In this document: in pieces, positions 54,857 to 62,638 of the stretch
Numbering within the stretch: position 1 is the first letter of the stretch
Layout of the letters: every line of letters begins with the position of its first letter
Assembly (NCBI RefSeq): GCF_017656375.1
Contig: NZ_JACDOB010000003.1
Location: forward strand, 16,013 to 80,012
DNA from: Thermovirga sp.
GTDB taxonomy: Bacteria; Synergistota; Synergistia; Synergistales; Thermovirgaceae
Reading direction: 5' to 3'
Length of the DNA: 64,000 nt
The notes under the pieces: generated by a model
Database searches by the model: none
Told to the model about the DNA's origin: nothing
The model's input: only the letters and a program-made list of their open reading frames with translations
Position numbers and translations under genes: made by a program

Positions 54857-55870
54857 TTATCCAAATAGCTTACTTATGGCTTCGTCAAAGGGTGGGTAAA
54901 GTACCCCCTTTTCAGTCACTATAGCCGTTATTAAATTAGCCGGTGTAACATCAAAAGCTGGATTCCATACTGGAATTTCCTGAGGCACTTCCATTGCTCC
55001 TGGAAGAAGCCTTATTTCTTTTTCTTTTCTCATCTCAATGGGTATCTTGCCTCCACTTGAACAACCAGGGTCAATGGTCGAAACAGGAGCAGCAACTATG
55101 AAAGGTACTCCATGAAATTTCGCCGCAACAGCAAGGCCATAGGTGCCTATCTTGTTGGCCGTATCCCCATTTTTGGCTATTCGGTCCGCTCCGACTATCA
55201 CTGCGTGAATTTTTTCTTTTTTCATTAGGAAAGGTGCCATGGAATCACAAATAAGGGTCACGTCTATCTGGTCCTGATAAAGCTCCCAAGCTGTCAGCCT
55301 GGCTCCTTGTAAAACTGGCCTAGTCTCATCAGCATACACCTTAATACGTTTTCCTTTATCTTTTGCAGCTCTTATGACCCCCAGAGCCGTACCGTACCCC
55401 CCAGTAGCAAGGGCCCCAGCGTTACAATGGGTTATAACTGTGCAGTCATTGGGAAGCAAAGAAGCACCGTAAGCTCCGATTTTCTTATTTATCTCAATAT
55501 CTTCTAAGTGAATTCTTTTTGCCTCTTCTAACAAAACCCTTTCCAAAAGAGCTATGTCAGTTACTTCTTCAGTTACTTTCCTCATTCGATTCAACGCCCA
55601 AAAGAGATTAACCGCAGTTGGCCTTGTTCTGGCTAACCTCAAAAAAACGTCATCTAAAGCATCTTTAGTAATGGGTCTTGTGAGGGCCACTCCATAAGCT
55701 GCAGCTATACCTATGGCAGGAGCTCCTCGCACAGCCATGTCCTCTATAGCGACGGCCACTTCTTCTGGAGTCTTGCAACAAAGGTAGCTCACCTCTTTTG
55801 GCAATTTCCTCTGATCCAGTATCTCGAGCTGTCTTTCTTCTTCATTCCAACGCAGTGTATCAGGGAGCAT
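54857..55870 (-). CDS. mtnA: S-methyl-5-thioribose-1-phosphate isomerase
   Basis: MtnA converts methylthioribose-1-phosphate to methylthioribulose-1-phosphate in methionine salvage. The 337-residue protein has R-G-A-P-A-I-G-I-A-A-A-Y-G, the catalytic T-H-C-N-A-G-A-L-A-T-G-G-Y-G-T-A-L-G, G-A-D-R-I-A-K-N-G-D and N-K-I-G-T-Y. Some homologues also act on related ribose or deoxyribose phosphates. No mtnB, mtnC or mtnD is nearby. A GGTGAGA site precedes ATG 55870. Confidence 0.95.
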   Translation of the reverse strand: MLPDTLRWNEEERQLEILDQRKLPKEVSYLCCKTPEEVAVAIEDMAVRGAPAIGIAAAYGVALTRPITKDALDDVFLRLARTRPTAVNLFWALNRMRKVTEEVTDIALLERVLLEEAKRIHLEDIEINKKIGAYGASLLPNDCTVITHCNAGALATGGYGTALGVIRAAKDKGKRIKVYADETRPVLQGARLTAWELYQDQIDVTLICDSMAPFLMKKEKIHAVIVGADRIAKNGDTANKIGTYGLAVAAKFHGVPFIVAAPVSTIDPGCSSGGKIPIEMRKEKEIRLLPGAMEVPQEIPVWNPAFDVTPANLITAIVTEKGVLYPPFDEAISKLFG

Positions 55871-55887
55871 GTTATCTCACCTCATAA

Positions 55888-57102
55888 TCAAAGTTTTCTG
55901 TTCAGTCGCACCTTATCCGAAACGCAGGCCTTTATATCTCCATCTAAAAGTTGAACTATAATATTTTGGCCTACAGACACTTTATCTGCGGAAGATATTT
56001 TGTTTCCTTCTTCGTCCTTGCAAAAGGCAAATCCCTTTGCCAGGAGTTTTAAGGGAGAAGCAGCATCAAGGGCATCGGAAACTCTACCAAGAGAATAGGC
56101 ATAATTTTCAAGCTGCCTTTGTGTAACCTTCACAAGATCTTTAGATAGGACATTTAAAGCAGATTGGCCTCTCCACAAGTAATTATCCTTAACAAGCCTG
56201 CACGTATGAGACCAAGCATTTTCCAAACTTGAGGCTCTATTCTTAATCTCCATTTTCATCAGCGAAACCAAGGAATTTTTGAGCCCCTCAAGGTTCTGCA
56301 ACAGAGCTTTTCTGTCAGGGAAAGTCCTTTCTGCTGCCGCTGAAGGGGTGGGAGCGGAAAAATCCGCTGCCATATCCGCCAATGTAAGGTCTACCTCGTG
56401 TCCAAGGCCAGTAACTATCGGTACAGGACATAACCTAACTGCCCTGACCACCGTCTCGTCGTCAAAGGGGTTCAAGTCATCCCTACTGCCTCCCCCTCTG
56501 ACTAAAAGAGCTACATCGACTTCTTTTATAAAATTAACCCTTCGAATAGCCTTGACAATGGAACTTGGAGCATCCAATCCTTGAACAAGGCAAGGTACTA
56601 TAACCAACTCGCACTGGGGGAACCTCACTGAAGAAACCTTTATCACATCTTTTACTGCCGCTCCAGTTGGAGAAGTTATTATGGCCGCCTTCAACGGTAA
56701 CTTCGGAATGGGTCTCTTAAGCCGAACGTCGAACAAACCTTCCTTTTCCAGACGGTCTTTCAGCTCTTCTTTCGCTCTGGCAATGGCTCCCTTCCCTATA
56801 GGCATCAACCTTTTGGCATAAAGCTGATAAGCCCCTCTTGGAGGATAAAGGCCAACTCGCCCCTCAACAGCTACAAGGTCACCCTTTTGGGGCCATCTGG
56901 GAATGTCCCGTGCATCCGATTTGAATAGAACGCAGTTGAGTCTACTTTCTTTACCCAAAATAGTAAAATACACATGCCCTGAAGAGTGAATCTTAAAATC
57001 AAAGAGTTCCCCTATAACCCTGAGGAAACGCAAATTGGGATCTTGCTCTAAAAGGCCTTTTATGTACTCAGTAAGCTGATCTACGTTGAATTCATTCACC
57101 AT
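55888..57102 (-). CDS. xseA: Exodeoxyribonuclease VII large subunit
   Basis: XseA is the catalytic subunit of a single-strand-specific exonuclease. The 404-residue protein has the N-terminal OB fold (about 5-100: L-R-V-I-G-E-L-F-D-F-K-I-H-S-S-G-H-V-Y-F) and the core with I-T-S-P-T-G-A-A-V-K-D, R-G-G-G-S-R-D-D-L and G-L-G-H-E-V-D-L-T-L-A-D. It is shorter than E. coli XseA, mostly in the coiled-coil part. The small subunit gene xseB, which usually follows, is not here; mtnA takes its place. It lies 14 nt after nusB. Confidence 0.94.
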   Translation of the reverse strand: MVNEFNVDQLTEYIKGLLEQDPNLRFLRVIGELFDFKIHSSGHVYFTILGKESRLNCVLFKSDARDIPRWPQKGDLVAVEGRVGLYPPRGAYQLYAKRLMPIGKGAIARAKEELKDRLEKEGLFDVRLKRPIPKLPLKAAIITSPTGAAVKDVIKVSSVRFPQCELVIVPCLVQGLDAPSSIVKAIRRVNFIKEVDVALLVRGGGSRDDLNPFDDETVVRAVRLCPVPIVTGLGHEVDLTLADMAADFSAPTPSAAAERTFPDRKALLQNLEGLKNSLVSLMKMEIKNRASSLENAWSHTCRLVKDNYLWRGQSALNVLSKDLVKVTQRQLENYAYSLGRVSDALDAASPLKLLAKGFAFCKDEEGNKISSADKVSVGQNIIVQLLDGDIKACVSDKVRLNRKL

Positions 57103-57116
57103 ATATGATGTGCCCC

Positions 57117-57572
57117 TTAACTTTCAGGTTCATTATTGTCTTTAGATTCCTCTTGCAATGACCTTACAATCCGGCCTAAGACACCATTTACAAACCTTCC
57201 TGAATCTTCTGTACCAAAATGTTTAGCCAATTCAACGGCCTCAGAGATGGCCACCGCCACAGGCACTTTTTTAGCTATCCATCCCTCATAAAGAGCTAAT
57301 CGTATGGCGACAAGATCTACCATTACCATTCTTTCTGGTCTCCATCCAGTTATATAAGTTCTTATCAACATATCGATCTTCTCGCTGTTGCTCCAAACGC
57401 CTTTTATCAATTTTATCGCGTAGGAGGCCACATCCGGTTCTTCATCTTTAAATGGGAAAAGGCTTATGGCCTCATCAGGCTCTAAGCCTTCCCTTACGTT
57501 CAAAGAATATAAAATTTGAAGAGCTACTTCCCGCGCCCTTGTTCGTCTCTGAGGAAGAAAGGATCTAGACAA
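57117..57572 (-). CDS. nusB: Transcription antitermination protein NusB
   Basis: This 151-residue all-helical protein binds boxA with S10 and promotes rRNA antitermination. It starts with the R-R-x-A-R-E-V-A-L-Q-I-L-Y pattern (here R-T-R-A-R-E-V-A-L-Q-I-L-Y) and has A-I-S-E-A-V-E-L-A-K-H-F-G and F-V-N-G-V-L-G-R near the end. The start is TTG 57572 with GGAGG about 7 nt upstream. It lies in the common efp-asp23-nusB-xseA neighbourhood. Confidence 0.95.
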   Translation of the reverse strand: MSRSFLPQRRTRAREVALQILYSLNVREGLEPDEAISLFPFKDEEPDVASYAIKLIKGVWSNSEKIDMLIRTYITGWRPERMVMVDLVAIRLALYEGWIAKKVPVAVAISEAVELAKHFGTEDSGRFVNGVLGRIVRSLQEESKDNNEPES

Positions 57573-57587
57573 AAGCCCACCTCCAGT

Positions 57588-58094
57588 TTATTTTTTTCTC
57601 CTAAATAGGGATAAAACTTTGAAAATCAGTTTTTTCCCTTCATCGCTGAGCAAGAAGAAACTCGCTAAATAGCCTATTCCGGCCCATACAGCAACATATA
57701 TAAGCCCCTTTATTCCCAGATTCCATACAGCCGAGACACCCCCAACTATTAGGGCCCAAAATAGAGGTTTATCTACATTGAGGTTTTTACAAAGCTTTCT
57801 GGGAACAAAGTTTTCAAACCCCTTACCCTCTTCAACTTTGACTATGCTAACTACAACACCTCCTATACCAAGAAGGGATAGTTCACATGCCAAATCATCC
57901 TCAATTTTTTTCGCATCTTCCGCAATATTATCTCCTGGCACCTCAATAGATAGCGTAAGCTCAGAGGTCTCACCGTCAAAAAACAAATCTGCACAACGAT
58001 AGGTCCCAGGGAGAAACCTTTCAACTAAGGCTGTAAGCCCTCTTCTAGATATCCACAACTTGCCGACAGGCCCATCTTTCCAATAAAAAAACAA
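57588..58094 (-). CDS. Asp23-domain membrane protein, AmaP-like with reversed domain order
   Basis: This is a small protein (about 168 residues). The first 95 residues resemble half of an Asp23/AmaP domain (L-W-I-S-R-R-G-L-T-A-L-V, then S-I-E-V-P-G-D-N-I-A-E-D-A-K-K-I and L-G-I-G-G-V-V-V-S-I-V). Two transmembrane helices follow (about 112-150) and a basic tail. Known AmaP proteins put the helices first. It sits directly after asp23, so it could anchor Asp23 at the membrane. GGAGG abuts GTG 58103, so TTG 58094 (9 nt spacing) is the likelier start. Confidence 0.75.
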   Translation of the reverse strand: MFFYWKDGPVGKLWISRRGLTALVERFLPGTYRCADLFFDGETSELTLSIEVPGDNIAEDAKKIEDDLACELSLLGIGGVVVSIVKVEEGKGFENFVPRKLCKNLNVDKPLFWALIVGGVSAVWNLGIKGLIYVAVWAGIGYLASFFLLSDEGKKLIFKVLSLFRRKK

Positions 58095-58111
58095 TGGCGC
58101 CACCCTCCCAT

Positions 58112-58146
58112 AAAAAAGGCCGGCCCCGCAGGCTCCGGCCCCTTTT
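58112..58146 (-). terminator. Terminator after asp23, adjacent to the next ribosome binding site
   Basis: On the minus strand AAAAGGGGCCGG (58146-58135) pairs with CCGGCCTTTTTT (58123-58112) through six GC pairs, two G-U and four A-U, around an 11-nt loop, ending in six T. It looks like a good intrinsic terminator (and, by its A tract, possibly works in both directions). The next gene's GGGAGG begins only about 4 nt later, so expression of that gene needs read-through. Confidence 0.75.
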
Positions 58147-58159
58147 ATTATATTAAAAT

Positions 58160-58666
58160 TTACACGTCGGATCCCACATCGGAGCTAGGGGGCTCATTTT
58201 CACCAGAAGGCTGGCTTCCCCCCTCTGTCTCTTCTTTTTGTGGAGCGTCAAAGAAGACTCCCTGGACATATACGTCAACAGACTTGACCATATATCCCGT
58301 GTACTGCTCTAAATTCTTCTTAATGGACTCCTGAACGTCCCATGCAATGTCAGGAATCCTAAGGCCATACTTAACGGTTATGTAAGCCTCAACGGTAATT
58401 GATGGCACATCACCGTCGTGAACGGAAACTTTAACTCCACTAGAAGATTTTTTGCCGAGTCGTAAGTTAGCGACCAAACCAGGGCTTGCAGGCTGCACTC
58501 CCTTTACGCTCAGCAACGCCTGTGTCGCTATTTGTGCTATGACATCTTCGGAAATCTTGACGACTCCTCCAACTGTGGAACTCGCTAATGCTTCTACATC
58601 TTCATATTCAGGGGCCCCTTCGGCAGTTTTTTCCTTCTTTAGGTCCTTTTCCTTCTCCTCCACCAC
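58160..58666 (-). CDS. asp23: Asp23/Gls24 family envelope stress protein
   Basis: This 168-residue Asp23 (DUF322) protein has V-K-I-S-E-D-V-I-A-Q-I-A at the domain start, V-K-G-V, I-T-V-E-A-Y-I-T-V-K-Y-G and N-L-E-Q-Y-T-G-Y-M-V-K-S-V-D-V-Y-V-Q-G-V. A charged N-terminal tail and a low-complexity Ser/Glu/Pro tail flank it. AAAGGAGGGG lies 6 nt before GTG 58666 (GTG 58663 also possible); the TTG 58690 frame start precedes that site. Family members coat the membrane or respond to envelope stress; the exact function is not known. Confidence 0.93.
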   Translation of the reverse strand: MVEEKEKDLKKEKTAEGAPEYEDVEALASSTVGGVVKISEDVIAQIATQALLSVKGVQPASPGLVANLRLGKKSSSGVKVSVHDGDVPSITVEAYITVKYGLRIPDIAWDVQESIKKNLEQYTGYMVKSVDVYVQGVFFDAPQKEETEGGSQPSGENEPPSSDVGSDV

Positions 58667-58705
58667 TCTGCCCCTCCTTTCTTTAATCAAACGGCAAGGC
58701 TTCCT

Positions 58706-59107
58706 CTACTCTTCGGGGATATCCATTAAGAAGCCACACTCAGGACACTGCAATTGCTCCCCCTCCTCATACTCCTCTGGGTCATAAAAGAAAAGGTACC
58801 CACATTCAGGGCATGTAACGGAAGGGTAGTCCAATTCTTCTTCATCTTCATAATCTTCGTCTTCCCACTCTCCCTGCGCAGTCTCCTCAAGATTTGTTAT
58901 GTCTTCCTCAAGCTGTTCGCAATAATCTGCTAGCTCGCCCAAAAATTCTTGCTGCTCCATCAAAACTTCTTCATGTTCCTCTATTTCATATGACAGCGCC
59001 TTTAGAGCTTCGACTATGGCCTCATATATTTTCTTAGTTTCCTCGCCTTCGACCTTGAGCCCGTCCAACAACCCCTGCAAGTATGCTATTCTCTCTTTAG
59101 ATTTCAT
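58706..59107 (-). CDS. Acidic coiled-coil protein with C-terminal zinc ribbon (CD1247-like)
   Basis: This 133-residue protein has an N-terminal helical hairpin (I-A-Y-L-Q-G-L-L-D-G-L at 7-17, then coiled coil to about 75), a stretch of 25 mostly acidic residues, and two CPxCG knuckles (C-P-E-C-G-Y and C-P-E-C-G-F) forming a zinc ribbon. Similar proteins occur next to efp and asp23 in Firmicutes and Synergistota, annotated with the CD1247 N-terminal domain; their function is unknown. GGAGG 5 nt before ATG supports the start. Probably co-transcribed with efp. Confidence 0.88.
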   Translation of the reverse strand: MKSKERIAYLQGLLDGLKVEGEETKKIYEAIVEALKALSYEIEEHEEVLMEQQEFLGELADYCEQLEEDITNLEETAQGEWEDEDYEDEEELDYPSVTCPECGYLFFYDPEEYEEGEQLQCPECGFLMDIPEE

Positions 59108-59121
59108 CTTTGCCTCCTAGT

Positions 59122-59694
59122 TTAACTTTTAGCTCTCTCTATATACTCCCCTGTCCTGGTGTCCACCACTATAACGTCCCCCACCTCGATGAACATAGGA
59201 ACAGTAAGCACCAACCCTGTCTCCACAGTCGCAGGCTTTCCACCTCCTGAGACAGTGTCGCCCTTATAACCAGGGGAGGTATCTACCACTTTAAGCTCCA
59301 CACTCTTGGGCAGTTCGACTCCAACTACCCGCCCTTCGTGCATGTTTAACACTACTTCGAGGTTATCCTTCAGGAAAGACACCGCGTTCCCCAAAATATC
59401 CTTTGGAATATAAATCTGATCATAATTACCAAGATCCATGAATACGTAGTTTTCTCCATCCTGATAAAGAAACTGGGCTGGTTTGTCATCAAAGGTCACT
59501 CGCTCGAACCTTTCTCCAGACCTGAAGGAATTCTCGATTATGGCCCCAGTATCCAGATTCTTAAGTTTGGTGCGGACGATAGCCCCACCTCGCCCCATTT
59601 TGTGGTGCTGGCAATCCAATATCTCCCATATACCATCCTGCCACTTAATCTTCATACCACTATGAAAATCGCTTGTTTCTACCACACTTGCCAT
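59122..59694 (-). CDS. efp: Elongation factor P
   Basis: EF-P relieves ribosome stalling at polyproline. The 190-residue protein has the KOW-like domain I, OB domain II and domain III, ending in V-D-T-R-T-G-E-Y-I-E-R. The tip of the loop that is modified in most bacteria reads H-K-M-G-R-G-G-A, so residue 35 is Arg where Lys34 stands in E. coli, and the preceding Pro is Met. GGGAGG 7 nt before ATG 59694 sets the start. The 90-nt gap upstream is AT-rich, without a clear terminator. Confidence 0.95.
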   Translation of the reverse strand: MASVVETSDFHSGMKIKWQDGIWEILDCQHHKMGRGGAIVRTKLKNLDTGAIIENSFRSGERFERVTFDDKPAQFLYQDGENYVFMDLGNYDQIYIPKDILGNAVSFLKDNLEVVLNMHEGRVVGVELPKSVELKVVDTSPGYKGDTVSGGGKPATVETGLVLTVPMFIEVGDVIVVDTRTGEYIERAKS

Positions 59695-59784
59695 GAACAA
59701 TCCTCCCGCGCAATTAAAAGTGATACTGGTATTTTACAATAGCATTTGAAATTTAAAAATAATATTTTTTCCTGCAACGATTTT

Positions 59785-61572
59785 TTACAAATCAGCAGTA
59801 ACTGAACCTGATGGCACCTCCAGAATATAGGGAACCACTATTATTACCACTTCAGTATTCTGTTTCCTCGCGTTGCGGATCTTGAAAAGCTCCCCAAGCA
59901 GAGGGATATCGCTTATTACCGGAATCTTCGTCACAGAGCGAGTAGTTTGCTCGCTGAACAGCCCTCCTACTACAAAGGGTTCCCCGTTTCTGACCCTCAC
60001 AAGAGTCTTAACGTTTCTTTTGCTCGTCACGGGCACCTCTGATTGGCCGCTCTTTCTAAACTCCAGAATCTGGCCTGTACCTATGTCCAACTGTATGGTG
60101 ACTACTCCTGACCTTCCTACGTTAGGAGTAAACTTTAAAATAGGCCCTGCTTCCTCTGTCTCAAACTCCGGGTTGCCATTATCATCTAACCCTGATTGAT
60201 ATATGTAATTTTGTGTTAACTTCACTTCTGCAGCCTGACCGTCCACAGTCACAAGAGATGGGCTTGCGAGGACCTTCGCCTTGGAAGAACTCTCCAATGC
60301 CCTCAATCCGGCATCCAGAACTTTAAGGGTTCCTTCACTTAGATCAGGAAACGTGAGCTCTCCAGGAGGCGCAATAGTCCTATCGTCGGTATCAGGATCG
60401 TATACTGAGTCTGCTGTATTCTGATTATCATCATAGTACCCTATCATGCCCCCAGAAGCGCCAAAAGAAGCCCACCAGCTCTTGTAAACCGAGTTGACCA
60501 GAGCTTCTACTTCATCTTTTCCATCATCGGAAACCTCAATGATCCTTGCCTGCAACATCACCTGCCGACCCGGATGATCTATTCGTTCCAGGGCTCTTTT
60601 TACATGATCAAGCTGTGGTTCAGTTCCAGTCACGTAAACCATTCTCAAGCGCTCATCCACTACAAACTTGGTCACCCCTGTTATGCTCTGCAAAAGAGCA
60701 GGTATCTGCTTGGGATCTGCATAAGCTATGTGGAATCCCCTTGTCTGCTGGAGTCCCATAGTTTTTGCTATGCTTTCAGCCTTACCGACTACCATTGTCT
60801 TGCCAACCATTGCATAAGTTATCTCGTACATGCGCATGAGATACTGCAGGGCATCCCGGAAAGGAACTTCCTTCAAACTGACCGTGACCATGGAGGATGG
60901 AACAGATGGATCCACAAGAATATTTATATTCATCATAGTACCCAACATCCTGAAGACGTCCCTCAGGTCAGCATCCCTCATCTCTATTGTGACTGGTTTA
61001 GTTATGAGCATGGGATCATATTTAGACCCTCCGGGAAATTCCTTTGCCCCTTCAAGGAGCACGTTTTCACTCAAAGGCACCTCTCCACCTTCTGATGGAA
61101 CTCCCACGTAAAGCCTTAAAAGGCTTGCAGGCGCGGCTCCCTCGACTTTAAGAAGCCTAAGGGACATATTGCCAATAATTACAGCTTTCATCCCTTGTTC
61201 TTCCTGAGAGAGCCTAACTTTTCTGAGCAGAGGCAGACTGTACTCTTTCTCCCAAAATCCCGACGGCAAGGTGACTCCCATAAAATACAGGACAAGTTGA
61301 TCGTTTTCGCTAGATAGTACCTCAGGCAAGGGAAGTTTCTGCCCCTTAAATTCCATCAACAAGACCCTACCACCCGCCTGGGTTATTTCCAGGCCTAACA
61401 TGGTGGGCATCTGTTCTGCAATGCTCTCTTCGGAGGCATCCTCTGCCCACAAGGAGGTATTACAAAAAGCAAAAACCGCAATTAACACCGTAAGGCCAAT
61501 GACGGCTTTAAGCACTCCTTGCAGGATGCCTCTCACATTTCCATTGAAGCTTCGTACACTTGCCCTGCCCAT
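59785..61572 (-). CDS. pilQ: Secretin (PilQ-like) of a type IV pilus or type II secretion system
   Basis: This outer-membrane secretin (595 residues) has an N-terminal signal sequence (hydrophobic core about 22-40, cleavage near W-A-E-D) and a beta-rich AMIN-like region (about 50-160). A secretin/TonB short N-terminal domain follows at about 190-255 (D-A-D-L-R-D-V-F-R-M-L), then one N1-type ring domain. The secretin core has T-S-K-R-N-V-K-T-L-V-R-V and V-V-G-G-L-F, then I-P-L-L-G-E-L-F. It is fed by PilM, N, O and P genes upstream; the start overlaps pilP by 40 nt. Its presence implies a diderm cell. Confidence 0.93.
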   Translation of the reverse strand: MGRASVRSFNGNVRGILQGVLKAVIGLTVLIAVFAFCNTSLWAEDASEESIAEQMPTMLGLEITQAGGRVLLMEFKGQKLPLPEVLSSENDQLVLYFMGVTLPSGFWEKEYSLPLLRKVRLSQEEQGMKAVIIGNMSLRLLKVEGAAPASLLRLYVGVPSEGGEVPLSENVLLEGAKEFPGGSKYDPMLITKPVTIEMRDADLRDVFRMLGTMMNINILVDPSVPSSMVTVSLKEVPFRDALQYLMRMYEITYAMVGKTMVVGKAESIAKTMGLQQTRGFHIAYADPKQIPALLQSITGVTKFVVDERLRMVYVTGTEPQLDHVKRALERIDHPGRQVMLQARIIEVSDDGKDEVEALVNSVYKSWWASFGASGGMIGYYDDNQNTADSVYDPDTDDRTIAPPGELTFPDLSEGTLKVLDAGLRALESSSKAKVLASPSLVTVDGQAAEVKLTQNYIYQSGLDDNGNPEFETEEAGPILKFTPNVGRSGVVTIQLDIGTGQILEFRKSGQSEVPVTSKRNVKTLVRVRNGEPFVVGGLFSEQTTRSVTKIPVISDIPLLGELFKIRNARKQNTEVVIIVVPYILEVPSGSVTADL

Positions 61573-62120
61573 GTGAACACCACCTTTTCTCCTGAAATAG
61601 CCACAACTCTACCTTGCCCGTCCCCGAAGGGAGAACCCTTTTTAACTATCAAACCGTCACCTAATCCTTCTACGTCAAGCAGAGCCACACTATTAGGTTC
61701 GTTTATTATGACTGCTTTGACTGTAACTAGCGGAGGCGCAACCTCATTTACAAGGCTTGCAACTCCCACTTTTTCCACCTCTGGAGGTGGAGGCGGCACA
61801 AAGGGTCTTCTCGAAATGGTGGAGGCCAAAACGGAAAGCTCTGTACTGCCACCTCTGGCTTGCACAGTAGACTGAAACTTTTCCACTACCTGACTCAATC
61901 TTCTTGCCTCCTGAGCCACTTTAGGGCTTGGTTTTACCTCAGGGGGAATCTGTGGCTTAGCCAACTCGGTAAGTTGTTTAAACACATAACCGGACCACAC
62001 AGTGGCTCCTAAGATGGCTGCAGCCAAAAGAATCTTAATTGTTTTAGGGACCTTCTCGCCGTGGACGAGTTCATCCCAAAATTCCATCAATGAGCCAAGC
62101 CACGTATCTGAATCCATCAT
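61533..62120 (-). CDS. PilP/GspC-like inner-membrane pilus assembly protein
   Basis: This 195-residue protein has one transmembrane helix (about 28-48), a helical and proline-rich linker (P-F-V-P-P-P-P-P-E-V near 105-114), and a C-terminal beta domain (about 125-195: V-T-V-K-A-V-I-I-N-E-P-N-S-V-A-L, then V-K-K-G). This domain resembles the GspC homology region found in PilP, which links the inner-membrane PilNO platform to the secretin. Identification relies on this layout and on position between pilO and pilQ. Two adjacent ATGs could serve as start. Confidence 0.8.
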   Translation of the reverse strand: MMDSDTWLGSLMEFWDELVHGEKVPKTIKILLAAAILGATVWSGYVFKQLTELAKPQIPPEVKPSPKVAQEARRLSQVVEKFQSTVQARGGSTELSVLASTISRRPFVPPPPPEVEKVGVASLVNEVAPPLVTVKAVIINEPNSVALLDVEGLGDGLIVKKGSPFGDGQGRVVAISGEKVVFTWAGQVYEASMEM

Positions 62121-62638
62121 CGCCCTGCACCCCCTTTGGGGAATGTGGACTCAAGGGTGACCGTTCCCCTCACATACCCCTCCAGCTCAGCATCCTTCTG
62201 CAACGATGCTGAAGTCATCCTTACAGCAACCCCCATGCTTCTCCAATCTGCAAACACGTTCAGGACTGCATAGTAAGGACCTTCAAAGTTAACATTTACA
62301 GCTCTCATGCCTCCAGAACCTTTCCCGGGCTTAATGCTGTTGACCTTGATACCGTTTTTCGTCAGCTCCCGCTCCACAGCAGAGTAAAAGGAAACCTCAT
62401 CCTTGGGAAGATTTATCTTATACTGCTCTATCGTACTTAAAGCTGCTTTATATGCCTTTATCAATCTCGTCTTATCCAAAACATCCCTGTTCAATACAGC
62501 TTCCCGGCGGCGCATTTCGTCGATAGTTCGCCTTTCAGCCAAAACTTTTTTGCTGAAGTAAGCTTCCCCACCCAGGACCAAAACAAATATAAGCAAGATA
62601 ACCAAAGAAATTACAAGACGCTTACGAGGCAGCTTCAT
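62117..62638 (-). CDS. pilO: PilO-like pilus assembly protein
   Basis: This 173-residue bitopic protein has a single N-terminal transmembrane helix (about 8-26), a coiled coil (30-70) and a small ferredoxin-like periplasmic domain (about 80-170: I-N-L-P-K-D-E ... F-E-G-P-Y-Y-A-V-L-N-V-F). This is the PilO architecture; it pairs with PilN in the alignment complex. It overlaps pilP and pilN by 4 nt each. GGAGG upstream of the ATG supports the start. Confidence 0.85.
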   Translation of the reverse strand: MKLPRKRLVISLVILLIFVLVLGGEAYFSKKVLAERRTIDEMRRREAVLNRDVLDKTRLIKAYKAALSTIEQYKINLPKDEVSFYSAVERELTKNGIKVNSIKPGKGSGGMRAVNVNFEGPYYAVLNVFADWRSMGVAVRMTSASLQKDAELEGYVRGTVTLESTFPKGGAGR

